Shown here: positions 1 to 6,841 of the stretch, piece by piece
Layout of the letters: each line of letters starts with the position of its first letter
How positions within the stretch are numbered: position 1 is the stretch's first letter
Source: Fibrobacterota bacterium
Lineage (GTDB): Bacteria > Fibrobacterota > Chitinivibrionia > Chitinivibrionales > Chitinispirillaceae
Direction: 5' to 3'
DNA: 11,624 nt
Assembly: GCA_023436145.1 (NCBI GenBank)
Contig: JAEZKP010000086.1
Span: 1 to 11,624, forward strand
The notes under the pieces: generated by a model
What the model was told of the DNA's origin: nothing
The model's database searches: none
Seen by the model: the letters and a program-made list of their open reading frames with translations, nothing else
Translations under genes and position numbers: made by a program

Positions 1-491
1 TCGATCTTTCCGATCCGGTAAAGAAATATAGGGATTATATACAACTTGAAAAATTAGACAGTAAAGGCGAAAAAGTTATAAAGTATTTAAAAGATGCCAT
101 CAGAGGAAAACTCAACTTCCACAAACGTGAAGCCTGGGTTGTGGGGACACCGCAATTTGTGAAGCAGATATTAGATTTGGACAGCTGCAGACGGGCCCGG
201 ATTGCCCGTCATGTACTGGAGAACGTTACGATGGAAAAGATAGTAGAAGAAGTAACCAAGTCACTGTGTCTCCCCGTCAACGAGATATTTCGTCAAGGAC
301 AATACGATGTTAAATCCACGGCAAGGGAGCTGTTTGCTTATGTGGGAAAGATACGCTTTGATTTTTCTGGTGCAAAGATGGCCAGGCATCTGAAGGTTAC
401 TGAATCTGCGATTTCCAGGATGATAAGCAGGTTTAATAGTATAGAGTGCAAAAACTTTTTTGTAAATATGGTAAATGCAGAATTTACCTGA
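1..491 (+). CDS. C-terminal part of a RAYT-like (REP-associated tyrosine) transposase, 5' end outside window
   Basis: The reading frame is open from base 3, with no start codon needed inside the window, and ends at TGA 489-491, leaving 162 visible residues. The first third, with a tyrosine- and lysine-rich stretch followed by AWVVGTPQFVKQIL, matches the tail of the Y1/RAYT transposase family, where a 'vlGs..Fv' motif precedes the C-terminal region. The last 90 or so residues look like a DnaA-C-type helix-turn-helix, ending in KMARHLKVTESAISRMI, as found at the end of long RAYT proteins. The catalytic HUH and tyrosine motifs would lie upstream and cannot be checked. RAYTs are domesticated single-strand transposases that act on palindromic REP sequences; the non-coding DNA just downstream is rich in inverted repeats. 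A GTG at 141 could serve as a start, but the upstream frame continues the family similarity, so I read it as internal. The family call rests on remembered sequence style. Confidence 0.62.
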   Translation, partial: DLSDPVKKYRDYIQLEKLDSKGEKVIKYLKDAIRGKLNFHKREAWVVGTPQFVKQILDLDSCRRARIARHVLENVTMEKIVEEVTKSLCLPVNEIFRQGQYDVKSTARELFAYVGKIRFDFSGAKMARHLKVTESAISRMISRFNSIECKNFFVNMVNAEFT

Positions 492-677
492 TAATCTTGA
501 AGAAACAGAAAGACCGCTAAAATTATCCTTCATCTCATTCCTTGACGATGCCATTTTTCTGGGATGGATCACCAATTAAATATCGAAAGTAAAATTTGAT
601 GCCATAACGATGCGGTTTTGCTGATTGACCACTCATAGATGTGAGTTGTCCTGTTTACATGCAGCTAATTTGATCTG

Positions 678-718
678 CCCGGAGATGATTTCGACAAACA
701 CACTGAAACAACTCCGGG
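678..718. repeat. Imperfectly spaced inverted repeat, 7-base arms
   Basis: CCCGGAG at 678-684 pairs exactly with CTCCGGG at 712-718 across a 27-base loop. The loop holds a further short complementary pair, TTTC and GAAA. A run of A follows on the plus strand, so this is not a plus-strand intrinsic terminator. It lies about 190 bases past the RAYT-like gene. Confidence 0.4.
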
Positions 719-852
719 GAAAAAATGATGCCGGATAAGAATATCGAACCAAATAAATAGATCAATAACAATAGCTTACGCCTGAAATTATTTACAAAGC
801 CATTATTATTTATTAAAAAACAGGTGAGGCCAAAAAGTGCCGCCTCTTACCC

Positions 853-897
853 TCCCCAGAGGTGAAAGATGGTTATATCAGGAATCACCTCTGGGGA
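853..897. repeat. Long perfect inverted repeat (13-base arms, 19-base loop), possible REP-like element or terminator
   Basis: TCCCCAGAGGTGA at 853-865 is the exact reverse complement of TCACCTCTGGGGA at 885-897. The hairpin sits between two convergent genes, 360 bases past the RAYT-like gene and 140 bases past the end of the AraC-type gene. A second pair, GAGGCC 826-831 and GGCCTC 919-924, brackets it. On the minus strand the bracketed block runs into a T-rich stretch (plus A815-820), which would suit termination of the regulator mRNA. REP-like identity is inferred only from proximity to the transposase-like gene. Confidence 0.55.
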
Positions 898-1036
898 AAC
901 CATGAGGAAAAAACCCCCGGCCTCCTTCGTATAACTCACCACTCAACTACGAAATTCATTCCAATCTCCATCGGATTTAACTGGTCCTAAGTGGACTCTC
1001 GCGATATCTGGAAAATCAGAAACGCTGGCAGACCAG

Positions 1037-2569
1037 CTACCCATTCTCCTCAGACTCCAGTTCCTCCCGTTTTCTTTGACGGTATTTTTCAGGAGCCACC
1101 TTGGTTGCTTCCGTAAAGAATCGGTTGAAATCATCCGGACCTTTGAACCCTGTCAATTCTGCAATTTTGTCCAGGCTGTAATCAGTTTCTCTCAGAAGGT
1201 TTCTGGCCAGTTTTATTTTATGAAAATTCACAAATTGTTCGAATGTACAGTCTGCTTCTGTTTGAATTCTGTTAATGATTTCTTCAGAAGTGCACGAAAG
1301 TGCCCTGGCTACAGTTAAGGGAGAAAGGTGCGGATCGGATAAGGAATTTTTCAGGAATTCTAATATATTGTTCATCGATTCAGAGTATCCCCGCTGGTCC
1401 ATCTGCTCTATATTTCTGGTCTTTTGAAATTGAATAAGTTGAATTCCAATCAGGGTGAATAAGAGAATAGAAAAAATAACTACCCCCAGGAGTAAAGCTA
1501 TTCTTAGGGGATACATAGCCTGTTCCAAAACCATATTGCCCCACTGACTTGGGTTGTAACGGTTGGATGCTTCTGTACCCGACCAGCTGGTGAAAGATTC
1601 GATATTGCTGTTATCATCGACATTGATTACTGAAATATCGAAACCGATAATTTTTGGGGGATATTGCAGATCCGAGAGTAAAAAAATAGGTAATGACACT
1701 TCTATACTGTAACCATCCGGGTAGATTTTTTTAGCCCATCGCATTTCACGGCTGATAAGTACATTGACACTGTCTGCCAGTGTGAAACCGGAATCGGTCA
1801 GATTCACAGTAAAGCAGTTGCTTCTGAGTTTGGGCCCGAAACGGATACTGCGATGGTTGATGCCTGCAAATGCGTTTTTGTTATTGTAAACATCAAAATG
1901 GAATTCCACATAGTCCTTGAAAGTAACTGAACTGTCATAAATCCGTGCTGCAAGAAAAATGTTTTTTCCACTCCAGAAGGCCTTGAATGTTCCGGTATTC
2001 CCTACTTTTACTGCCCGTATGGCCTTCCATTCATCGATCACACCATCGATACTGGAAGTATCAGGGGCATTTTTCTGGTAACTGTGGTATTTCTTTCTGC
2101 TGACTCTCTTTTCTCTGTCAAGAACCCAGCGGTGTGCAAGTGGTGGTGAGATGATTTTTAGACCGGATTCATGGAACAATACGTACCCTGGCTGCAGATG
2201 TATCTGATCCTGATCAGGAATCTCTTTACAGTTCCAGACTGCCCGGTAGGGAGGTTTGGAAAAGGTCCCCAGTGTGTCAGTTTTTTTTCCGGAATAGCGC
2301 ACCAGCACGCTTATAGAATCAACCGGGCAGAGGGGTAAAATTTCTACAGGTAAGCTATCAGTGGAAATAATGGAACGTATTACTGGAGAGATGATCTTTG
2401 CACTATCAGCGGTGGTTTTTACACTGCTATCGGCTTTAGACGCGTTGCTGTCCACTTTATCACTTCTGGTGAGCATTTGAAGTGTAGGAAGAGATTGTTT
2501 GGGTTGTGCTTGAAGAGAATAGAGTGAACCCAAGAAAACCGAAAAAATGAATAATAGTCTTAGCGGCAT
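1037..2569 (-). CDS. Membrane-anchored AraC-family regulator with an exported CBM9-like domain
   Basis: This 510-residue protein starts at ATG 2567-2569 and ends at TAG 1037-1039. Residues 1-22 form a signal peptide or N-terminal anchor (hydrophobic LLFIFSVFLGSLYS, then LQAQ). A Ser/Asp/Lys-rich linker and an uncharacterised segment lead to a CBM9-like domain at about 174-350: it opens with IDGVIDEW, has the strand-rich middle ENIFLAARIYDSS-like pattern and closes with YNPSQWGNMVLE. Residues 354-378 form a strong membrane helix. Residues 400-500 are an AraC/XylS double helix-turn-helix, including LDKIAELTGFKGPDDFNRFF. The layout predicts a one-component sensor: sugar or glycan fragments bind outside the inner membrane and DNA is bound inside. 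The start has no clear Shine-Dalgarno sequence but gives a complete signal peptide. It is divergent from the small membrane protein and nifS-nadA, so those or its own gene are candidate targets. Domain order is clear; ligand and targets are unknown. Confidence 0.85.
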   Translation of the reverse strand: MPLRLLFIFSVFLGSLYSLQAQPKQSLPTLQMLTRSDKVDSNASKADSSVKTTADSAKIISPVIRSIISTDSLPVEILPLCPVDSISVLVRYSGKKTDTLGTFSKPPYRAVWNCKEIPDQDQIHLQPGYVLFHESGLKIISPPLAHRWVLDREKRVSRKKYHSYQKNAPDTSSIDGVIDEWKAIRAVKVGNTGTFKAFWSGKNIFLAARIYDSSVTFKDYVEFHFDVYNNKNAFAGINHRSIRFGPKLRSNCFTVNLTDSGFTLADSVNVLISREMRWAKKIYPDGYSIEVSLPIFLLSDLQYPPKIIGFDISVINVDDNSNIESFTSWSGTEASNRYNPSQWGNMVLEQAMYPLRIALLLGVVIFSILLFTLIGIQLIQFQKTRNIEQMDQRGYSESMNNILEFLKNSLSDPHLSPLTVARALSCTSEEIINRIQTEADCTFEQFVNFHKIKLARNLLRETDYSLDKIAELTGFKGPDDFNRFFTEATKVAPEKYRQRKREELESEENG

Positions 2570-2691
2570 ACTTTTTAAATAGTAGGTATTTAATTTGGTT
2601 TATTCTGGTTACTTCATAAAAATTAATTCTAAGCAGTTGCTCTGTGTCAGGTTTTATTTTATTAACAGAAATCGGAAATATGGAGGTAAGA
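2570..2691. promoter_or_regulatory. Divergent intergenic region with weak promoter candidate
   Basis: These 122 AT-rich bases separate the divergent AraC-type gene and the small membrane protein gene, so promoters for both should lie here. On the plus strand TTGCTC 2637-2642 and TATTAA 2660-2665 are 17 bases apart, a weak sigma70-like pair that would start RNA just ahead of the ribosome binding site at 2682. I see no convincing minus-strand promoter and no obvious operator palindrome. Confidence 0.3.
2682..2687 (+). promoter_or_regulatory. Strong ribosome binding site GGAGGT that sets the start at 2692
   Basis: GGAGGT lies four bases before ATG 2692-2694. A GTG at 2644 is in the same frame but would place this site inside the coding region, and it has no comparable site of its own. 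This decides the start of the 73-residue membrane protein. Confidence 0.75.
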
Positions 2692-2913
2692 ATGAAAAAT
2701 AAATGGATAATTCTACCCATGATTTTTTGCTGGTTTTTGTTTATAGCTCTGGACAGTGCAACCGGTTTGTTTTATAGCGGGCACATGCTGAAAAAAAACC
2801 GGCTGTTCACCATTCCTTTAAGGTTTTTGAAATTTTTAAAAGGTAGTACAATTTTTTTTATAGCAGTACTGAATTTCATTTTGGTAGCAGGGCATTTGGG
2901 TAAGCCCCGGTGA
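2692..2913 (+). CDS. Small two-helix membrane protein, function unknown
   Basis: The 73-residue product has a hydrophobic segment at residues 5-20 (ILPMIFCWFLFIAL), a basic middle with KKNR and RFLKFLK, and a second hydrophobic segment at 52-68. The first helix could equally be a signal anchor. I do not recognise a family. The start is fixed by the GGAGGT site. The gene ends 40 bases before the nifS-nadA fusion with no terminator between them, so the two are probably on one transcript. Its link to cysteine desulfurase or NAD synthesis is unproven, because the good translation signal only shows that it is likely expressed. It could also belong functionally with the divergent membrane-bound regulator. 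Confidence 0.6.
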   Translation: MKNKWIILPMIFCWFLFIALDSATGLFYSGHMLKKNRLFTIPLRFLKFLKGSTIFFIAVLNFILVAGHLGKPR

Positions 2914-2953
2914 ATGCGACTGTTGAACAGGGGTCAGGAAAAAAGGGTTAAAA

Positions 2954-5032
2954 ATGAGTGAGAGAATTATTTATCTGGATAATAACGCCACAACTCAGGT
3001 AGCCCCTGAGGTGCTTGAGGCAATGTTACCATTTTTTAAAGATCGTTATGGTAATCCATCCAGTATTTATCGGTTTGGTGGATCAATTCGTCGTTATGTG
3101 GAGCAGGCGAGGGAACAGGTAGCCGATTTTTTAGGGGCTTCACCTGAAGAGATCATTTTCACCAGTTGCGGTTCTGAGAGTGATAATCTGGCATTAAATG
3201 GATTTTGTGCGGTGCATGGAAACCGTTCAAAAATCATAACTTCCACAGTAGAGCACCCCGCAGTGCGTAATACTTGCAGATATCTTAAGAAAAAAGGTTC
3301 AGCACTGGTGGAGCTGGAAGTGGACAGTGAGGGGATGCTTTCAGCAGATGCGCTTGATAAGTTGGTTATCGATGAAGATACGATTGTCAGCCTTATGTGG
3401 GCCAATAATGAAACCGGTGTAATTTTTCCGGTTTGTGAATTTGCTGCAAAAGTGAAAAGCAGGGGTGGTGTTTTTCATACCGATGCAGTACAGGCTGTGG
3501 GTAAAATACCGATAAATCTCAAAGAGACTTCAATCGATATTCTTGCCTTGTCCGGCCATAAGCTGCATGCTCCCAAAGGGATAGGAGCGGTATTTGTACG
3601 TAAAGGAACCAGAATAGAACCTCTCATTCACGGGGGACATCAGGAGAATGGGTGGCGTGCAGGAACAGAGAACGTTCCCTACATCGTTGGACTAGGTATG
3701 GCTTGTGAACTGGCCAAAAAACACATGGTTGAGGAAAATACCAGAGTTCGACAGTTGCGTGACAGGCTGGAACATGAACTGATGACCAGGTGTGCAGGTG
3801 CAAAACTTAACGGACACAAAGAACACCGGCTTCCAAACACCACCAACATTAGTTTCGAATTTATTGAAGGTGAATCTATATTGCTTCATCTGGACGAAAT
3901 TGGCATTGCTGCATCATCAGGTTCAGCTTGTACTACCGGATCTCTGGAGCCTTCACATGTGCTGCGGGCAATGGGAGTTCCTTATACTTTTGCACACAGT
4001 TCCACTCGTTTTTCTCTCAGTAGATATACCACAGATTCAGAGATTGATGCAGTTATCGAGGTGATGCCTGCGATAGTGGAAAAACTTCGTGCTATATCGC
4101 CTTTTGTAAAAAAAATAAATGTCTCTGAAGTACAGTCTCAGATTGAAACTCTGAAAAAGAAAGAAAATGCAGTTATTTTAGCTCACACTTATCAGCCCGC
4201 TGAGATTCAGGATATTGCAGATTATGTAGGAGATTCTTATGGGTTAAGTGTGCAGGCAAGTAAGACAAAGGCGGATAAGATTATTTTCTGCGGCGTGAGA
4301 TTTATGGCAGAAACTGCTGCAGTTTTAAACCCGACAAGACAGGTTATTCTTACCGAGCCGAAAGCAGGATGTCCCATGGCGGAAATGATTAAACCCGAAG
4401 ACCTGCTTAAGCTTAAGGCCGAATATCCTGATTATCTGGTAATGTGCTATGTCAATTCGACTGTGGAAATCAAAGCCATCTCAGATGTCTGTTGCACCAG
4501 TTCAAATGCGGTGAAGATTGCCCGTAAATTGCCTCCGGAAAAAGGTATCATTTTTGTCCCGGACAAACACCTGGGCTCATACGTACAGGAGATGACCGGA
4601 CGAAAAATGGTCCTATGGAAAGGCTTCTGTCCCACCCATCATCAGATTACCCCTGAAATGGTGGAAAAAGCAAGAAACAAATACCCTGATGCACTTATAC
4701 TTATTCATCCGGAAGCCTCTCATGAGTGCAGGGTACTGGCAGATCATGTGTTCTCCACAGGTGAGATGATTGAGTTTGTAAAAAACTCCTCTCATACCAA
4801 ATTTACCATTGCTACAGAGTTGGGGATTTTGCATACTCTGAGGAAGGCTAATCCGGGTAAGGTGTTCAATGCTTTGTCCGATGATATAGTCTGCCCAAAT
4901 ATGAAGAAGAACACACTGATTACTGTGAAAAATGCTCTGGAGGGAACTGGCGGGGAATTGATTGTGGTAGATAAAAAGATTGCCGAAAAGGCTGAGAGGT
5001 CATTGAGGGCAATGCTTGAGATGTCGCAGTAA
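2954..5032 (+). CDS. Cysteine desulfurase (NifS/IscS type) fused to quinolinate synthase (NadA)
   Basis: One uninterrupted frame of 692 residues holds two complete enzymes. Residues 1 to about 385 are a group I cysteine desulfurase: LDNNATT near the N-terminus, EHPAV with His101, NNETG 151-155, TDAVQ with Asp177 and Gln180, the PLP lysine Lys203 in SGHKLHAPKG, RAGTENVP, and the sulfur-carrying Cys326 in SSGSACTTG. Residues 393-692 are a full-length short-form NadA: AHTYQPAEIQDIADYVGDS, FCGVRFMAETA (Cys446), DVCCTSSNA (Cys514, with adjacent Cys513), HPEASHEC, TELGILH and CPNM (Cys648). Cys446, Cys514 and Cys648 match the three [4Fe-4S] ligands of the family. The desulfurase takes sulfur from cysteine to form alanine and a persulfide; NadA condenses iminoaspartate with dihydroxyacetone phosphate to quinolinate for NAD. 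The linker is only about ten residues. ATG 2954 follows AAGGG at 2943-2947. No nadB or nadC is in the window. The inferred role is on-site building or repair of NadA's cluster. Confidence 0.95.
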   Translation: MSERIIYLDNNATTQVAPEVLEAMLPFFKDRYGNPSSIYRFGGSIRRYVEQAREQVADFLGASPEEIIFTSCGSESDNLALNGFCAVHGNRSKIITSTVEHPAVRNTCRYLKKKGSALVELEVDSEGMLSADALDKLVIDEDTIVSLMWANNETGVIFPVCEFAAKVKSRGGVFHTDAVQAVGKIPINLKETSIDILALSGHKLHAPKGIGAVFVRKGTRIEPLIHGGHQENGWRAGTENVPYIVGLGMACELAKKHMVEENTRVRQLRDRLEHELMTRCAGAKLNGHKEHRLPNTTNISFEFIEGESILLHLDEIGIAASSGSACTTGSLEPSHVLRAMGVPYTFAHSSTRFSLSRYTTDSEIDAVIEVMPAIVEKLRAISPFVKKINVSEVQSQIETLKKKENAVILAHTYQPAEIQDIADYVGDSYGLSVQASKTKADKIIFCGVRFMAETAAVLNPTRQVILTEPKAGCPMAEMIKPEDLLKLKAEYPDYLVMCYVNSTVEIKAISDVCCTSSNAVKIARKLPPEKGIIFVPDKHLGSYVQEMTGRKMVLWKGFCPTHHQITPEMVEKARNKYPDALILIHPEASHECRVLADHVFSTGEMIEFVKNSSHTKFTIATELGILHTLRKANPGKVFNALSDDIVCPNMKKNTLITVKNALEGTGGELIVVDKKIAEKAERSLRAMLEMSQ

Positions 5033-5174
5033 AACTCTATTCTGCAAAAAAAACATTGCCTTGTTTGTGAAAGTCATCTCAATGCGGCACCTACCTGGGG
5101 CTATTAATTGCCATTTCCTAAGCAATTGCCTTTTCTCTTGAGTGCTAATATTCCAAAATATACTACTTTTATTG

Positions 5175-5213
5175 AAAAAAACTGGGGGTTAAAACCCCAG
5201 AGTTTGCTTTTTT
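5175..5213. terminator. Bidirectional intrinsic terminator candidate
   Basis: CTGGGG 5182-5187 pairs with CCCCAG 5195-5200 across a seven-base loop. On the plus strand six T follow at 5208-5213 after a seven-base gap, enough to end the nifS-nadA transcript about 150 bases past its stop. On the minus strand seven T (plus A5175-5181) follow the stem directly, so the stronger direction is actually minus, although no minus-strand gene is seen entering it. Confidence 0.5.
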
Positions 5214-5308
5214 ACGAAGAAAGTCTTCACCTTCGGGTATTACCCTTTCATTAACCACTTCGTTTTATATATTCAGGTAAATTAAGCGATCCCAGGGCAA
5301 TTTCTGCC

Positions 5309-5337
5309 TTGCAGTGATCTCACCGGAATAGTACAAT
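5309..5337 (+). promoter_or_regulatory. Sigma70-like promoter candidate for the glycosyltransferase operon
   Basis: TTGCAG at 5309-5314 and TACAAT at 5332-5337 are separated by exactly 17 bases. The -10 element matches five of six consensus bases, the -35 only three. It lies about 95 bases before the GT-C start and downstream of the terminator candidate. Confidence 0.35.
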
Positions 5338-5431
5338 TTTTTTATATCTGTTTATTTTGTAACATCTTAGCTCAAAAACACCATCAGCCAGGTGTAATAC
5401 GTTTTTCACCAGGGCAGCCACAGTTTACCAT

Positions 5432-6841
5432 ATGAATAATAATAAATTCATAGATACACCTGTTTTGTGGAATCTGGTTCTGGTGTGTGTTTGCATAATC
5501 GTCTGGATTTCAGTACACTTGCTAAGCGCTACACCTTTCCCCTTCGATTATGATTCCACAAACTATGCACTGGGTATCTGGGATAAATTTGATATTGGAA
5601 AGTGTCAACCGCATGCGTTCGGATACATATTCCATATCATGAGTGCCAGGGTTTTTTTACCTTTCATTAAAAATCTTTTTATTCTGCAACAGGCTCAGAG
5701 TATACTGTATCTTTTGATTGCAGTACTATGTTTTATTCCCTGGCAAAAGAAAGTTTCGCACGCATTGCTGATTTTTGCAACAATGCCGCTTCTGCTCTTT
5801 TTCACTTCTGTCCCGGTCATACACGCAGCATCCCTGGCAGCCAGCGCACTTCTGGCAAAATCACTGTTTTTACTCCATGAGCGCAAAATCAATCCGGTGG
5901 TTCCTGTTATTATTTTATTCACTTCAATTGGATTCAGACAGGATCTTGGGATTTTTTTGGGGCCGGTTCTGGCATTTGCGCTTCTTCGTAACAGATGTAC
6001 TATCCGTCAATGGACAATATTTTCTCTTTGTGCTGCGCTCCTTACTCTTTCCTGGTATTTACCAACAAGTCTGCTTAGTAAAGGGCTGTCCCCATGGAAA
6101 GAAGCAAATGTAATAGTCAGGCCTTTTTTAGAGTCATCCTCAATTATCTATGGTGCCAGCCTGTTTAGTTGGGCCCGTTCTGTTCTCAGGTTTTTAATCT
6201 ATTTGCCAGGCGTACTTGGGCCAGGGGGAATAATTCTGGCAATTTTTGCATTCAAAAGTTGTGACCAAACTGATCGCCTGTATCTTTTTTTTGCAACTGC
6301 ACCATTTATGATTTATGGGTTTATTTTTTACTTTGGATTTCCAAATTATTATGCGACTATAATTGCTTTCTTTTTTGTCTGGATATCCAATTGTAAAGAT
6401 TTAACGATCAGTCCCATGGTGACAATGGTTTCTGTTCTTTTAAACGTGCTCTATTTCTCATTTGCGCCGGTACCGCAATACGAGGATACGACAAATTATT
6501 CAAACCGTACAACAGTTCAGTCTGTAAAAAAGCAGCTTTCCTATTTGGGTGCCAACGGAAGACCTTATATTCAACACAGGAAAAATAAGCATGCGTTTAT
6601 TGATTCAGCTCTCTCAAAGTGCAAATGTTTTTACGATACCGATAAGATTGAGTATGGAGGTATACCCTATCACCGGATTTGGAAACTGATGTCCATGACA
6701 CAATGGGGTAACACATACGGGGACAACCCTGATTCAGCTGACTGTATTATCCGTTATGTTAAACCAGGAGAGACACCCGATCTGCAGTCAGGTAATGTGG
6801 GTATATGGTACAAAAAAAAGGCACAGAATCAGAATGAATAA
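5432..6841 (+). CDS. Multi-pass membrane protein, GT-C-type glycosyltransferase
   Basis: The 469-residue protein has about nine or ten hydrophobic segments in the first 345 residues and a soluble C-terminal tail of about 120 residues. After the first membrane helix (13-32) comes PFDYDSTNYALGIWDKFD (Asp39, Asp41), then QPHAFGYIFHI at 59-69. This Asp-rich first outer loop followed by a Q-P-H-x-x-G-Y motif is typical of the PMT/ArnT-like GT-C superfamily, which transfers a sugar from a polyprenyl-phosphate carrier outside the inner membrane; GFRQDLGIFL at 167-176 also fits. The start at ATG 5432 has only a weak ribosome binding site but begins just before helix 1. The gene overlaps the next by eight bases and is probably translationally coupled to it. 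Donor sugar and acceptor (lipid, polysaccharide or protein) cannot be told from sequence. Confidence 0.72.
   Translation: MNNNKFIDTPVLWNLVLVCVCIIVWISVHLLSATPFPFDYDSTNYALGIWDKFDIGKCQPHAFGYIFHIMSARVFLPFIKNLFILQQAQSILYLLIAVLCFIPWQKKVSHALLIFATMPLLLFFTSVPVIHAASLAASALLAKSLFLLHERKINPVVPVIILFTSIGFRQDLGIFLGPVLAFALLRNRCTIRQWTIFSLCAALLTLSWYLPTSLLSKGLSPWKEANVIVRPFLESSSIIYGASLFSWARSVLRFLIYLPGVLGPGGIILAIFAFKSCDQTDRLYLFFATAPFMIYGFIFYFGFPNYYATIIAFFFVWISNCKDLTISPMVTMVSVLLNVLYFSFAPVPQYEDTTNYSNRTTVQSVKKQLSYLGANGRPYIQHRKNKHAFIDSALSKCKCFYDTDKIEYGGIPYHRIWKLMSMTQWGNTYGDNPDSADCIIRYVKPGETPDLQSGNVGIWYKKKAQNQNE

Larger units (their letters stand above)
492..1036. other. Non-coding stretch rich in inverted repeats
   Basis: I find no convincing gene in these 545 bases between the transposase-like gene and the convergent AraC-type regulator. 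They hold at least four inverted repeats: ACTCA 631-635 with TGAGT 642-646; CCCGGAG 678-684 with CTCCGGG 712-718; a 13-base perfect pair at 853-865 and 885-897; and GAGGCC 826-831 with GGCCTC 919-924, which encloses the previous pair. Read on the minus strand, the 826-924 block is followed by a T run (A811-820 region on plus), so part of it could end the regulator transcript. Confidence 0.5.
5033..5431. other. 399-base gap with a terminator-like hairpin and a promoter candidate
   Basis: No gene is convincing here on either strand. The stretch holds the hairpin at 5182-5200 and a sigma70-like promoter candidate at 5309-5337, followed by a leader of roughly 90 bases before the GT-C gene. AATTGCC occurs twice close together near 5107-5135, and a wobble-paired hairpin, CAGGGCA with TGCCTTG, lies near 5293-5311. 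I see no recognisable riboswitch. Confidence 0.45.

Noticed and set aside
261..575. Minus-strand 104-residue frame opposite the transposase-like gene
   Set aside because: Most of it is the antisense of a frame with clear family features, and it has no plausible domain or ribosome binding site that I can support.
1076..1318. Plus-strand 80-residue frame opposite the AraC-type gene
   Set aside because: It lies entirely antisense to the well-supported helix-turn-helix coding region and shows no recognisable protein features.
2644..2691. Longer start (GTG 2644) for the small membrane protein
   Set aside because: It would bury the strong GGAGGT site at 2682 inside the coding region and adds 16 residues ahead of an otherwise complete first membrane segment.
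2914..2953. NAD-responsive riboswitch ahead of nifS-nadA
   Set aside because: The gap to the upstream gene is only 40 bases, too short for a known NAD-sensing aptamer, and it shows no matching structure.
4100..4135. Possible gene boundary or frameshift between the desulfurase and NadA halves
   Set aside because: The frame runs through without a stop, there is no ribosome binding site followed by a start codon at the junction, and both halves keep family motifs to their ends.
6756..6833. Longer start (ATG 6756) for the GT2 glycosyltransferase
   Set aside because: It adds 26 residues lying fully within the previous gene and lacking GT2 similarity; ATG 6834 gives the normal short N-terminus and an eight-base overlap.
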